In this document: positions 11,781-26,070 of the stretch, one piece after another
Layout of the letters: each line of letters starts with the position of its first letter
Numbering within the stretch: position 1 is the stretch's first letter
Assembly: GCF_023101765.2 (NCBI RefSeq)
Contig: NC_064217.1
Span: forward strand, 434,001-498,000
Length of the DNA stretch: 64,000 nucleotides
From: Spodoptera frugiperda
Taxonomy: Eukaryota > Arthropoda > Insecta > Lepidoptera > Noctuidae
Direction: 5' to 3'
The notes under the pieces: generated by a model
Database searches by the model: none
What the model was told of the DNA's origin: nothing
The model's input: the letters and a program-made list of their open reading frames with translations, nothing else
Translations under genes and position numbers: made by a program

Positions 11781-14700
11781 AAAGTGGAACAATTTGATGG
11801 GTTCAGTAATAAAATGTGATTACTTTCATCTAAGTCAACATTCGTTCTGATGAAGCGATAAAAGTAATCTTCGCAGATGTTTTGGTGATTACATTACTTA
11901 ACGTAGAATATTTTAACTGTTTTATGTCCACAGAGATTTGTTTATTTTTATTTGATTGGTCGGTTTATTTTAGCAAAATAATTGGCTATTGGTTGTTTTT
12001 TTATTTATAGGACCACTATACAACTACCGTACGCGATTAAGATTAAACTTATTTAACCTCAGCGTTAAACAATTTTGCAACATTTGCTAAAACAAGGGCA
12101 ATTTTTGATTAGGATATTTCAATGTTTTGAAACCTCGACTGGCTTATCCCTCATAACTTTAGGCATGTCCTTCTTTCCTTACGACTACAGCAGTGGGTGA
12201 AAGCAGTTGCCATAGTGTATTATTAAACGATTCCCATGGTTCACGGTCTGTTTAGAAATTATGTTAATATGATATTATCTGAGCTTCGAAATCTGCGTCG
12301 CGGAGTCTATGTCGGTCTGTTCTGGTTGGTGTGGTGCGATACTCAAGTATTGTCTTTTTTATATATCTTTCTTTGGCCTTGATAAATTATGTATTCTTTT
12401 AGTAAAAATTGTCGTTGAAAAAGTATTGTCGAAGGTCTCTCAATCGAATTAAGAAAACATATATTTTTGGCACGTTTTTTCAAAGAATAGAAACCGATTT
12501 ACTTTTTCTTACTTCAAATCTATTGATTTAAATATTGCCGAATACAATATAAAGAGCCCATTATTCCTACAAAAGATTAGTAGAAATAAATTGTAAGTTA
12601 ATTCGAGTCGAGTCGTTGTCTCATTACAGTTAGATAGCAGATTAATATCAGAAAATTTCAATTCCAAAAATTCCAACAAAGAGTCGAAACCTGATACTTT
12701 GAACAAATCAAATAAGCTATAAATAACTAACTAACGAAACAGTAAATTTTATTTATGTTTGTAAAAAACCAATGAATGACAACAAGGTCGTTAACCAAAA
12801 CAGACCGCCTAAACACTATCATCAAAACCCGTAGTATGTAACTAGAACACTGTTTGGACTCAAAAACTCGCAACACATAATTAACTTTCCGTTTCAATCG
12901 TTCAAAGCATGCTTTACGATTTTGTTTTGACCTATTTACAAGTTTACTGCGGTTTTTATTATGGTTATGTATTGGAGTTTAGTTATGCTTTGCTATGAGC
13001 TACGACTCATTATTGACTGATTTATTCACGGTGTGAATAAAATTATGAACATAATTTATTATGAATTCTCTCGTAAAAACAATAATATATTTGAGACACT
13101 TTAGGATTATTTCGAAAAACTAGGTGATCAATATTTTTTGCTCGGAAACGTAAAATAAAGAGACATTTAACGTAACTTAGTTAAATAAAAATACTGCTAT
13201 CGAAGTTAATATAATAAATTATTTTTTAAATATCAAAACGTAATTTCCCGGTCAGTTGTTTCATGTAACGTGCTGAAATATTAATCGATTAATCAAACCT
13301 GAGTAATGTATTTACATTGTTATTTGAATAAAAAATAATCACTTATTAGAAACCTAGAATGATTTATTATTACGAGTATTGAATTTGTCTTTTACAATTT
13401 TGGTCATGCAAGGAAAATCTTGTTTCTAACTAATAAGTACTTGCTGTATTTTATCTACCCTTACTCAAATCTTGATCGTACAACACAGAGTGCTAGCTAT
13501 CCTTTGAAACAACTTTTCGTCAGTTAGTTGTCCCATATAAAATGAGGTTGCCACACACCGACCTTGAGTTTGACTGGTGTGTTACCAGACTTAGAATCCC
13601 AGAATTTTTCAAACGAGTTACAAACCCAATTTCCCCTGCTTGGCAGTGTAGTCTCGTGACCACTTGACGAGGCGACCAGTACTAAAGCTTAATAAAAGTA
13701 AATATTGCATTATCTATAATTTTCCAGACAGTGAAGTGAAATGCAGAGCATGCTTGTAACGAGCAGGTGCACTGGTGTCTGGTGAAGCGGCACCGCGGGC
13801 CGCAACTAGTGCGTGACAGTTTTCGTCTTACTTTCAATGGTTCCACATAATTGGACATCGCACTTTTTCTTATTATACTTTAGTTTTATCGGATAAATAT
13901 TAATTTTATATTATGTTGAAGGATGTTCTCATCGTTCTAAATGGAATCTATAAGGTATATAGTTAGGACTTGCATCTCACTACTTTTGCGGATTTTTGAT
14001 GAGTTCTTGGTCTGTAATTACGTGCATTTAATTATAATGATATTATCGCAAGTCTTAATTGGGTTAATGGTTCAGTGTAGGTAGTTTTATTGTACTTGTT
14101 TTTTATATTCGAAGAGTTGCTAACAAATTTAGGCTCGAGAAGCTGACAATTAGATTAGAACTTAGTGGCAAAGCTATTGGAGAATATTGTCCAGTGGTGT
14201 CCACCACTGGTACCAAATTTATTATAAAAATTAGGGCATAGTAGGATGTTAGGCAGAGATTTCCAGGCAAATTATTAAACGAATAAGTAGCTAACAGTCG
14301 AACAAAAACCTCAAATACCTTTTTATTTTCCAAAAGTCGTAATTACCTTTTAATTGCCTTAATCCGATTAGCACGTATCTAATCGTTTATTTACAAAAAT
14401 AAATACCTTATTCATACATCAGTCAACTTACATAATATGTAAATAAATAATACAAAAAAATATATTAAAAAACAATTTGCAAAACAAAATATCGCGCGGT
14501 GTCAATGGCACAGTGGTGTGACGTAAGGTTTTCACACGAGAATCGACTTCATTACACAACACTCTGACTATTAGACCCGGGCTTTTTGTTGCGCTTTGTT
14601 TTCTTCTTACTATTGCTCACTATTGCTTAGTATTGCTTACTCCTAGTACCTCTATATTGCTTAACACCCATCGCATGGTTCAGCTAATTAATCACCAGTA

Positions 14701-14813
14701 GTGTGACCGATCTCGGGCCGTTTCCCATTAGTCTGTTGATTCATTGTGGGCAATTTGTTGCTTAGAAAGTCGTCAATGGATGTAATGTTACATCTATTGA
14801 ATAAATATTTTGT
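11781..14813. other. AT-rich gene-free stretch
   Basis: No exon, RNA gene or clear repeat recognised. Confidence 0.4.
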
Positions 14814-15003
14814 AACTAGCTGATGCCCGCAGCTTGCGTGGATTACGGACTCTATTACTTCATTTTCTAAAATAAAAGTAGCCTAAGTTACTGCTTAGTA
14901 CATTAGCTACCTGCCAATAAAAGTCCCAATAAAATAGGTTCAGCCATTTCAGAGATTAGCCAGAACAAACAGACAAAAATTGTAAAACAAATATTTTGGT
15001 TTA
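14814..15003 (+). mobile_element. Fragment of a common moth retroelement tail
   Basis: Begins CTAGCTGATGCCCGC and continues with AAAAGTAGCCTAAG and CAGCCATTTCAGAGATTAGC to ACAGACAAAAATTG. I recognise this order from widespread lepidopteran repeats. No coding capacity. Confidence 0.6.
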
Positions 15004-15507
15004 TGTATCGTATGTATATTCACATGCATGTAGTATCAATAACACGCATCATTTCCAGTAATACAAACAGATACTCCTTTATTTAGTCAGTATCCATCAG
15101 TGCTAAGCTTTGTGTACCAATGAATATTATAAGTGGATACCAAACGCATCTACAGCAACGTAGCATAGCATATATCTGATAGAAAAGCATCCTTTAAGCT
15201 TGTGTTTGCTACGAAAGGGAGATATGTTCTATTTTTTAAACAACTAACTGTGACTCTTCAGAAGTCACAGCGAAAGAAAGAACAAAGCTAAAGCATTGCA
15301 ATATACAGTTTTGTGTTGCACAAGGACACAGAACTTACATGACCTAATTTCGTGTGCAAATGTCCCCCGTGTCTAGAATGGATAATGTGTTCAATATTTC
15401 ACGTCTGTCTGTGCCAAACGTTCAGTGTATTGCAATAGATGTGTGTACAACTATTTCCTAATGGGATGAGTGGTTGAATGTTCAATCGTTGATTATGTTA
15501 TGTGCAG

Positions 15508-15824
15508 TATACACGGTGTAACAAAAAGGAGGTATACATATCAAGTGTACGGTTTCTAGATAACAGTGATAACAAACTATACGGGAAGGGTTTTTTCAAC
15601 TTATGTTTTCATGGAACGAAGTTATGAATTTTTCCAATACATAACATTCCAGAAACCGAACATCACAATTTCGTAATATTAGCAAGTGACCCCTGTAGTG
15701 TTGTGATACGTTTGTTTTTTTTTTTACTTATTTTGAGCTGTAACTTTGCGTAGAGATTCTATTCAACCTGTATTCTTCAGTGCTTCTTGATGTACATATA
15801 TGGGTATTTTGTTACACGCTGTAT
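15508..15824. mobile_element. MITE with GTGTAACAAAA terminal inverted repeats
   Basis: The left end TATACACGGTGTAACAAAA matches the reverse complement of the right end (TATACAGCGTGTAACAAAA). The element is about 317 bp and non-coding. TA-type flanks suggest a mariner-like origin. Confidence 0.6.
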
Positions 15825-16167
15825 AGTGTCGGTATGTGGGACAGTCTCCAGGTCAATGCTGACGACGCGCCGCCCGCATGCGTGCGCACTTATCGATTCA
15901 TTTTCCTTGTAACGATGACTAACTTGTTGTTATTTGTCAAACGTTTTATAATAATTACTTTGGTTCAATTTCATGTAGTAAGGGTTTAGTCATGATTGAA
16001 TGCTTTTTATGGATGAAAGAAGTAGATATAAAGTATGGCGTCCAATTTTGGGCAAGTTTTAGACCTGAATTGTAATATATTTATGCCTGGTGCAACACCG
16101 ATCGTCATGTTACAATTAAGAATTAATACATAAAAAAATATGTTATGCGTATGGTCATTAAGCCTTA

Positions 16168-16277
16168 CTGCCGAACTCAGAGACATTTATTGATTACTTA
16201 AACTATTCCTTAGTAACATTTTTGTTCCGAAAACAATTGCTAAGGACTTGGTTAACTAACCATTTAAGTACGGCAGT
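16168..16277. mobile_element. Palindromic MITE, family D, copy 1
   Basis: Terminal inverted repeats resemble CTGCCGAACTCAGAGACATT, with an internal CTTAGTAAC...ATTGCTAAGG arm pair. Same family as 16643, 39862 and 50684. Confidence 0.75.
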
Positions 16278-16642
16278 GTGTACCAAATATCAGATTGATC
16301 TGTCGTCAGGAAGGGGGTAAAATTTCAATTACTAAAGACCCAAACAAACAATCGAGGCAAGCTAAATAAAACCATTTAACAATAAAAACAAAACTTAAAT
16401 TTGTTCGTCAATAAGATTGAAATAGTCATTTAGCTCGACAGTCAAGTTAGCGACCACTTAATTATAATTAAGTCTAAACAAAGTTAGTCTTTATGCAATC
16501 CAAGTTGTAACAATACGTGAAGCGACTGCATCTCGCGACTGCATCTCGCGATTTGCATCAATTCTCAGCGAGGTCGTCCGCATCATTATTTGTGACTAAC
16601 TAAGCACATTTATAACTTTCTTTACAATTAAGTAAACACTCA

Positions 16643-16761
16643 TACTGCATTCAGAGACATTTAATGATAACTTAAACTAGTCCTTAGTAACCAATTTTGT
16701 ATAGAAAACGATTGCTAAGGGATGGTTTTAATAACCATTAAATGACTCTGAGTGTGGCAGA
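16643..16761. mobile_element. Palindromic MITE, family D, copy 2
   Basis: Same family, 366 bases beyond copy 1. Ends ACTCTGAGTGTGGCAG, the inverted terminus. Confidence 0.75.
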
Positions 16762-16999
16762 TATACTTAAAGTTTACGGGTTTAATCTCTAGTTCAGTAC
16801 ATTGTAATTAATTGGTTAATTACTGATATTAATTAAAGCTTCTTTACTAGAGTTGCGGTTGTTTTTGTCTAGTGTAGCCAGTAATGTGTGGGTCAGGTCT
16901 TTATGAAGTTGTTCCGTTTACTTCATGATTTGTTATTTATAATGTTTAATTATTTAATGTGTAGCGAATGTACGAGTTTCGAAAATACATGCGAGCCGG

Positions 17000-17050
17000 A
17001 CTTAATGGCTCAAATGGAATAGTGTCAGCTGTTGCGGGTTCGATTCTTGC
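17000..17050 (+). mobile_element. Degraded SINE family B fragment
   Basis: CTGTTGCGGGTTCGATTC resembles the B-box region of the SINEs at 22091 and 25874; the rest is lost. Confidence 0.4.
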
Positions 17051-18384
17051 TCGTGTAATTTGTTATTTTTATTCACTTTACGTTTTGATAATGTTGATAT
17101 TGAAATTTGAAGATTTTCTTTGAAACCTTCAGAATATTTTGATCTGATATATATTTGGGATTTAAGTTTTTGGCTACATGTGCAAGAGAGTCCAAACATT
17201 ACATAATGGGGTGTACAGCAGTGTAGCATACTCACATTGCGCAGTGTCCCGTCGCGTAGAAAGTGAAAATATCAGCGCCGCAAGCGCATGCTCCGCCTGC
17301 ACTCACTTTCCTTACACTCTCACTCGGATCCCAAGCTCACACTTACTGTATATTATTCAATGATTTAATAAATCCAAATATTACTTGGACAGCACTTTGT
17401 ACGCAGTGTTTAGGTTCAATGGTGTGGAGTACGCGTGTGTGTGCGGGTGTCGGCAGTCCGTGCCGGCGCGTCAGGTGCGACTGTCGGACGCGGTGAGAGC
17501 TGCGCGCTGCTGCGCCGGCGCACCTCGGGTTGTGTAACTCTCCACCGGCGACGGTGGGATGGTGTGAAGATTTTGACAATTTTTTTGAACATTCCATTCG
17601 ATGTGAATCTAGGTCTCGTTACATCATATCGGTTTTGAGTATTTTCTCTTCATATAGTCAATTTATTTATTCAAACTGTTAAACGTTTTATATCTGTATT
17701 GATGGATGCTTTACTAATAATCTAAAATTTATTTACGAATCTGTCTCTTCTTCAGTAATTTATGGCTGTTACAAAACTGAAACAATGCTGTATACGGAGC
17801 GAACAAAACACTCGTGTTACACAATGGCTACAAAATCAAAATAACACTAAAACTTGTCACTGCTGTAGTCTGAACATTTCCTGAACAAAGCTTCGTGTAG
17901 CGCATGACGCAACGGCCGGACGCGGCAATTACCGGAGAAAACTCGTCCGGACCGGACAGGCTCGCGTGTGCCGGACACGAGCCGGACACACGGCTCCGAT
18001 GTGTAACAGGTGGCGTGATACTACACCTGTAGGGGGAAGGTGGGCTGCGTTTTTGGGGCGCTGCGGCGGTGTTAGGTGTCATGGTGTCGCCTCGCCGGCA
18101 GACTCATGGGGCCCGGGCCGAGGCGCCGGACCGTCTCTGAACACAAACCTTCATATGGGGTAATGTGTGACGTCATTGTCAATGAAATGGTAGACCAACG
18201 CAACAAAAGCTGGTCTCGTAGATCGTCACAATAGTCAATGCAGTATTGCTGAAATAAGTCTTAAATACTAATGTTGACATTCAGTTTCGCTCGTTGAAAG
18301 TATGAGTTTGAAACAGATTGAGACATAACATGTACATCTCACGGACGAGTGTTGTTATTGTTGTGTTTTCCCTTCTGTTCCGTC

Positions 18385-18397
18385 AGGTCAAAGGTCC
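18385..18397 (+). promoter_or_regulatory. DR1-type nuclear receptor motif
   Basis: AGGTCAAAGGTCC is two AGGTCA-like half sites with one-base spacing, the form bound by HNF4/USP-type receptors. There is no nearby gene. Confidence 0.3.
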
Positions 18398-21300
18398 AGC
18401 TTTCATTGTCCGGTCGAGACACAACGTGTCCTCGAGATGTTCTTGTCGAAGCAACAGCTTTCCATTTCGAACACTCGATATTTTTGTGATGGCTAGAGCT
18501 GTCTGACGTTGAATTGAACTCAGTATGAAGCCGTCAAAGCAAGTAGGTGCGAATAATTCAGTTTGTTACATTGTAAACAAGTTTGTGTTGATGCACTGGT
18601 GCGAGGTTTGTTGGCGGCTGACGAGAGACTTCATTGTAATTACGACATTCATGTCGCCTGTCGTGTCCACTCGATGCTGCCGCGATAACTTCTCAATAGA
18701 CTCCTAACTAGACAAGCCATGAAAAGTAAATAAACGACCAATAATTCAATACATACAACTTTCTTCTATAAAATTCATTAGAAAAGGGCTGCGAGTGCTT
18801 GAGGAAACATATGGTATTAAATGTGTTTTATATATTTTTTATAGTTCCTCTAACTTTCTCTATCCTTCCTGACTAAATTAATTAATGTAAGGTGAGTTTG
18901 TTTGTTGTTGTGTCCGTAATGTTTTTGGGTATAAACTGCTATGTAGGTTTTAAAGGATGTCTAGAAGGAGATTAAGAGCCTACAAATGATTTTTCGGAAA
19001 TAAAGTTGTAGAAGGTTAAATGAGAAAAGTGAGGAATTGATAGATATCGTTGTAGTAAGTTCAGAATGCGACCCCATGCTATATTAATCACATCAGCTAC
19101 CGAAGCTTGTATAACTTAATGCTCGCGACTTTTTGGAAGTCTATTCAATCAAAGTAATCATAAAATATTGCTTTGAATAAAGTCTGCAATTTCGCAGAAT
19201 GACAAGCAATTATTTATAAAATAAAATCGGACGGACGTTTTTATCGAAACCATTTACTTTCCTATCAGACTTGATTGAATTAATTAATTATATATAATAA
19301 CGTACATTATAAGAGAATATCTGTTTCTTTTGGTATTTCTAGACGTGGTGCAGTATGCAGACATTTCTCTGTTGCTTGTGTAAAGTGCTGGTATTTCGAA
19401 TGCGAAAGTGCATGCACTAGCACTAACTGTCAGTGCGCGGGTTATATAAAATATCAGACATTAAACTCATTTTCTACAAGTGCTTAACGTTACAAATATT
19501 GTTCATTAAGTTTGAGAATGTTTCACGTTTCTCCTTCAATTATTTCTGATAGACTAACAATACGAGTACATTAGATTTTTAGTTTTTATTCCTATTCTAA
19601 TAATGTACTTTTTAACATGCGGTGGGCAGCACCTCCCGCCCGCAATGAAATGTTCACGCAGTAGAGCTGCGACATGAAAAAATCTAATGTGTTGTTAGTG
19701 TAGCATGGATTTCCGTAAAGTATTGCCTAATTCTATTCTATATATTTCTGATAGTATAGTAGACTCAACCTGGTAACTATAAAGTACCACCCTTCCAGAA
19801 TACAAGCGTAGAGAAGTGATGTGATAGTTCCAGATGTATGCCTATGCCTGCGCTTTCATTATCGGCAATAAGGGCTTCACAAAAAATTATATTGTACGGT
19901 AACTAAACAATAATCCTACATGGTCAGCAATGGACTTGTGAATCGTAATGCTTGAGGTGTTAGAACAATAGTGACTGCATCAGGCGGTCCGTCCGATCTA
20001 TTGAGTAACAAGAGCAACTACTTACCATCAGGCGCCCCTAAAAAGTATATCTATTGACAAAAACAAAATATCTCCCGATATCATTATTGTTTTGCTTCAT
20101 CTGAATAGCGCAAGATCTTATTGGCCGAAGGGCATGAGTTCTGAAAGGTAGACACAGTGGCGGCTCTATAATTTGATTACGATTATAATGAATGTGTGCT
20201 CAGCATCCGGTTCACAAGAGCGTATTGGTGTCACCCGCGAGATGTTATAGCACTCCGCGTACATATTAACATACATACTCTGTTATGTAAGTGTATATAT
20301 AATGCGTGTGTGAAGTGGCCTTATGAATTGACAGCAATGAGGACAAAATATCACATCACATTAATAGGCTATAAGTGGTCATTGCTGACCGAAGCCTCTT
20401 CTCGCATGGAGAAGGTTTGAGCATTAATCACGACGTTTGCTCAATGCAGGTTGGTGATTCCTAACTTATAATTAGGAATTATAAGCTTAAGTTTCCTCAA
20501 AACGTTTTCCTTTACCGTTTGTCAGTGGTGTCTTAATAGTCGCTAAAAGTACATACAACTTGGAAAATGTTACATTGGTACTTGTCGTTGGTATGTTCCG
20601 AACTCGCACCCTCGTGCATGAGGAGCCTTAAACAAAATTTGGTAGACTACTTATTGGCTTATAATATAAAATTTTGTCATCCCCCTTGTTTTACTCAGTC
20701 ATTACTGAGTAACTCATAAAGGTGGTCACGTGGTCAGTATCAAGTTTAACTTCTCACAAATTATGTTTCACACAATTAAATTATGTGAAAATGCAAGCTT
20801 TTAATAATTTTCAAACATCAAGCACACGCAATGAAAATTACTTGGGACGAATACTTTCAGAATTTGTGTCGAATGCTAACATCTCTGTATGTTTGCTTTC
20901 ATTATCTTATAAAAGACCTATATTTCAGGCTTCATTTTCACTCGAAACTTCAGCATGACATGGACAGACTTTCACAATATTTCTAACATACATAACATAC
21001 ATAAAAAATAGAATTAAAAACACATTACGATCCCAAATTAGGTGTTCTCTCATCAAACACAATTATAATTCGAGCAGCCGCGTCACTTGTACGCTCTGAT
21101 CATTAGCGTCACATGCTAATGTGGCGGCGGTGCGCGTGCGCATAATCATCGCATTGTGTAACACTCGCTGTCAGCCGGTCACCCCGAGACTTTGACCGGA
21201 CCATTTAATTCCTAATACTTTCACTTGACTTACAGGGTGAGCAGAGAACTTTAATAATCACATCGTTTACTATTGTATACTTAGGTATTGAGATTTATCT

Positions 21301-21439
21301 TCAGGTAATTTCTTATTTTGACCAAAATTATTGTAATGGAAGCTAAAGACTTCTTTACATAAATATGCCAGGAACATAGTGGGTGGTTCTCTAGTATCTG
21401 TCCCTCATGAGATAGGTATGATGTGTATTAATTGTACAT

Positions 21440-21575
21440 ATCTTGAGTGGAGGCCGCGTATCGGCAAGCGCAGCGTAGGACGTGCACCCACAAGGTGGAC
21501 AGATGACCTGATTAAGGTCACAGGGAGCCGCTGGATGCAGGTCGCTTCCAACCGGCCTATCGGAAGTCATAGCTG
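21440..21575 (+). pseudogene. C-terminal fragment of a non-LTR retrotransposon reverse transcriptase
   Basis: The translation carries W-R-P-R-I-G, RSVGRAPTRWTDDLIKVTG, then W-M-Q-V-A-S-N-R. This is the R-G-R-P-x-x-R-W-x-D-D...W...A-x-x-R tail typical of RTE/Jockey-like polymerase C-termini. No catalytic domain remains, so it is a dead 5'-truncated copy. Confidence 0.7.
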
Positions 21576-22090
21576 TATATGTAATTTCCTTCGTACGTGT
21601 GAAAAGCGTTGTATTACCAAGAGAAGTCAGCGGAATTGACTTTTGACGGTTGCGTCGTGTCTCGGAGAAAACTTTGAGAAAATTACGGAACAAATATTTG
21701 AAGAAATTGTCGGTTCACAAATATTTTATTTTGTATAATTTGGTGTCAAGTTTTTATATGTGGCACATTAGATAAGTGATTTTTGAAGGATTGATCTTTC
21801 TGTAGTTTTACTTGTAAATCACAAGATATACGAAAAACCCTTTACAGAGATTGACTGCCGCTTGCTATTGGTGTTGGACTGTTGGTCAATCGTCACTATG
21901 CCAAAGAAAGTGTCACTGTTTGTTAGAAGGCAGGTTGTTTAGCGAACATTACAACATATGTAGCTACATGAATAGGTGTTAATATCTTATAGTACTGGGG
22001 TACCTACGTACAGTCAGCCTAGTTGTTTACTAAACAGATAAGAACATAAAGATCTTTATTTTGTATAGAAGGAGTAACAGTTAGTTCACT

Positions 22091-22290
22091 GCAAGGTTGG
22101 CGCGGTGGTTGCGCAACTGGTTGCCATGTTACGGGTAGCGGGTTCGATTTCCCCACGGCGCAACTCTTTGTGTGACCCACAAATTATTGTGTCGGGTCTG
22201 GGTGTCATGTTTTGTATATTTGCACTTGTAAGTTTGTACAGCCACCGACGATATAGGAATAAAGCAAACGTGTGGAAACATTAAAAAAAA
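22091..22290 (+). mobile_element. tRNA-derived SINE, family B
   Basis: An A-box-like GGCGCGGTGG and B-box GGGTTCGATTTCC are followed by the family body (TTGTGTGACCCACAAATTATT) and an A-rich end. About 200 bp. The head is tRNA-like but does not fold as an intact tRNA gene. Confidence 0.75.
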
Positions 22291-23664
22291 CAAACCATAT
22301 TGTTTGGCTGCTGAGCTAAGCTCACCTATGCTTACAAAATGTATAGCTTCCTTAAAAAGTACAGAATTTAGTATAACTGTAGATACTACTGTCTCTGTAC
22401 AGATTTAATATTTATTTCCTAACCTGCATACCAAATAACTCGGCTGACTGTACATCTATTTGATGCCGTTTCGTGAATGGGCGGCGGACGCCTTGTGAAT
22501 GGAAGGTATTGCAATACATGAGTATATTGTAGTGTTGTACTATGTTAAATTCATTTGTTTTACATGTGGCAATGTTTGAATTATTTATAGTAATGTTATC
22601 ATTGTACCTTTGTTTTTCAGTGTTATTATTTAGTATCCATTATGGAAGCATAATTCCTAGTTTTGCTCTCATTAGCAAACATTCCTTGTAATTATGAGAG
22701 CTGATACATTCCATGAATTCAGGTTAGATCTATGAAAAGTTACGCGAGTTATATTGTATGATATTACAATTGAAACAGAACTTTTATAGAATAGGAAGTT
22801 TATAACTCACTCTAATTGTCAATAACTAGAAACGTGTAACAGTAACAACGGTAATTTGTACCTGAATTAACAATGAATAATATCTAATTGTCGAATTAGA
22901 GTAATTACTTCGACACACGATTCCTTGGGAAGGCACGTTAGTAGCAAACCTTTTTTGTGCCGATTAATTTACTTATCGTGCTAGTTTGTACAGTACAGTC
23001 TACAGCTATACATTCCAGGCCATTGCTCTAACCGAGTCATCGATTAATCGTATTCGTAATCGATTATGGCCGACTGCTGTATATCTTCTATTATAATCGG
23101 AACACTACTTTCATAGTATTTGCTAAATGGATTCGCGTCACTTTCCTTGCAGCTTTGTATCTCTTCCGCAAATACCGAATGTTATGTAACGAGAAATCAG
23201 TGTTTTGTTTAGATTATGTTACGACTGCGAGCTGAATATTAATGTATCCGTCTTTAACAAGTTCTTGCGGTCTGTAATTGTTTGGAAGCCTATTTGTTTG
23301 ACTGTGTCGGTAGGAGCTGTTGTATTGAGTAGCTATTATTGTATTGTTTGCGACAAATTGATCTATCAAGTTGAAGAGCGCTTGTTCGTTTTGTTGGTAA
23401 GTGAAATAGATTTGAAGTAGCTTGTTTGTTTAATGTGAATCACTTATTACACTAGTTTTTATTATGAGTATCTTACGTCATTAATTGCGAGATGTATTTA
23501 AATTAAGTGGTCTAGTCGCAAGTTTTACCGCCTCAATTCTCCACTAACCAAATCTTTGTCGGATATCAGAACTAGAACAATATCTTTAGTATAGCGAACT
23601 TGGATATATAAGTACGTTTTTTTTAAAGCCTGATTAAGTTTTTCTCATATGTCGTGGGTACGTT

Positions 23665-23806
23665 TTCAATTTCACGTGCACATAACACCCAGACCCGAAA
23701 TAACAATTTGTCGATCACACAAAGAATTGCTCCGCGCAGGAATCAAACCCGCTACACGTTTCACAGCAGCCAGTTGCTTAGCCACCGCCCTAACCGTGCA
23801 TTCATA
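23665..23806 (-). mobile_element. tRNA-derived SINE, family B, reverse copy
   Basis: Reverse complement of the family: GCACGGTTAGGGCGGTGGC head, GGGTTTGATTCC B-box, CAAATTGTTATTTCGGGTCT body. Confidence 0.7.
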
Positions 23807-25873
23807 AGTACGCTTACAACACCAAAGAGTTAATAGAAAGGACACAAATAAACACCTTATAAGTTTATAAATAGCTTCACAGAAACGCTTAAAGGCTTAC
23901 GTGTACGAGTAATTACAATTGTTTATATAATTAATCTATGAACACTTGACGCTTGGAAAGCTCGATGATGCTGCGCGATGACCCTCCATGTGTTCTGAGA
24001 GAAAACGTCTGGACGCTGTGTGTTGGACAAAGGAAAGTTATGTTTTAACAAGTTTATAAGTGGTCGTTGTGTTAAGTCATGTCATTTCATTATCTACTGT
24101 GTCATAGTGTGTAGCAATCAATATGAAGAGTCACAGAATTGTCATGTTTTGTTATTCGCGAGGATTGGTTGTTGGGTGTTGGTATGTGGATGGTGTACAT
24201 TAGTCGCTTCAGTTACGAAGGATTATACCCAACAAGATTATGAATGATGTTATCAGTTTGGGGTTGTGATTGTGAATGTGAATACTATCTATGTTAAGTA
24301 CCTACAGCTTTAGTTCCTTATATGTTTCAGGATAGCAATCAAACTCATCTGTATAAATATACATTTTTAAGATGCGATAACATAAACATTGAGTTAGTCC
24401 TGATGTTGTAATAGATTGTACACTCTCAATGAATACTATGCATTTACCAACAAGTTTGGTCACCAAATGTTGGTCCAAAGCACATTGGGCCAACGTATAG
24501 TTATCCGGTTATTGGCACAATTGTATTCCATTATTGGCGTAATGAGAGAGTGTTTCATACAATCACTTTTACTTCATACATAATCTGAAGTAATATTTCA
24601 TCGCGTTAATTGTATTTAATTAAATAATTCATCGCTTTACACTGATAGTTTCTATTCGAGCGACGATGACGCGGGCGGAATGCGCTGTTTGTCCACGAAA
24701 TACATTTTTAAATCTCTATTGAAGAATTCCTCGAGTAATTAAGGAGCTGGCGAGAGCTTTCTATACTCGATGATGAAGGGTTCTCCACACGTCGTTAATA
24801 ATGCCATGTACCGCATAATAACAGCCAACGATAATATAATTACTTATCATTTGTGCATTCTACTCTACAAGTGAATGGGCTACTAGTTCTACTTACAGGA
24901 ATAATTCGTTGCTTATAATTCACGCTATGGAAATACAAAGCAATTAGCATGAAATATTATTTCATTAATATTTCATACAGCTTACAACAAACCACGTAAT
25001 TCTATTTAAATATTTATAAAACGTTTCCGTATATATCTCGAGGCCGGATGTGGTGTTGCAACTGAATTTAATTTCAGATCCTTATTGGGAGCACTAGACG
25101 TTGATAGCTTGATTGGGGAGATCTAGATACAACCTCCTTCGACATCAGCGTAAATTGTTGTACAAGGAGGTTATTTGCATGAGACCACAGAGTATATAAA
25201 CTAGTGGTTGTACGTTAAAGGCGCTTTCAAATTCCCGCCGCAAATGTGAAATATTTAGTAGATAGTACATAACGCTATGGTTATCTGTGGCCATCGGAGG
25301 CTGTGCAAACATCATATAATGTGGTTTCTCTGTAAGAATGCTAGTGCTGGTGATATAATGCGAGGATGCTTCGCCTAAATAACCTGAACTCATCGAATGC
25401 GGAACGGAACCGGATTCTGAGGAATTTGATGAGACTTAGCTCAGAATTATCTCTCTAGCAGTGATGAGATCTTACGTGGACGTACGTAGTGTTGTCTAAC
25501 GAGATGTCAGTAAGGTTGTAGTGAACACTGCTAATGGGATTTCTACGAAATATTTACACTCGTAGATGTTATTATGAGATAACGTTTCTGGTTTGTGTAA
25601 TGTAGTGCTTACTCGTATATTGGACAAGACTTCAGATTGTTCATACTGCACCGTGTCCATGTTCTAAAAGTCTGTATAGCACTTCACGGTACAAAATGTT
25701 TATTGTTCGATGGGGTAGATAGAGGTGTAACTAAGGATACTTATATGTAGTTTTCTCTAATTAAGTTATGTGCTATTTCCCTTATAACGGTTAGGTACTA
25801 ATGTAAAGGGGGTAAACTATAATTGCCATAGAGTTTTAATTGTTCATGTTACTGCTGAAAAATGAAAAACATA

Positions 25874-26070
25874 TAAGGCTGTATGGCTGGCGTGGTAGCT
25901 GGGAAAATGGCTGCCGTGCAATGTGTTGCTGGTTCGATTCCCGCACTGGATTTCGATCCCCGGGGCAACTATTTGTGTGATCCACTAATCATTTCTTTAA
26001 ACTTAAATGTATGTAAATACACTCACGATACAGTTCAAAATCCTAAAGATGGGGCATTGTTAAAAAAAAA
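25874..26070 (+). mobile_element. tRNA-derived SINE, family B
   Basis: TGGCTGGCGTGGTAGCTGGG head, GGTTCGATTCCCGC B-box, a small internal duplication of the GGATTTCGATCCCCG type, and an A-run at the end. Confidence 0.7.

Larger units (their letters stand above)
16762..22090. other. Gene-free stretch with GC-rich patches
   Basis: Contains a SINE B-box relic near 17000-17050, GC-rich patches at 17420-17560 and 17890-18160 (the second with repeated CCGGAC), a DR1-like motif at 18385, a repeat scrap at 19978-20045 and the reverse-transcriptase fragment at 21440. No supported exon. Confidence 0.4.

Noticed and set aside
17263..17638. Overlapping open frames on both strands
   Set aside because: GC-rich patch with few stops by composition; neither strand shows protein-like sequence.
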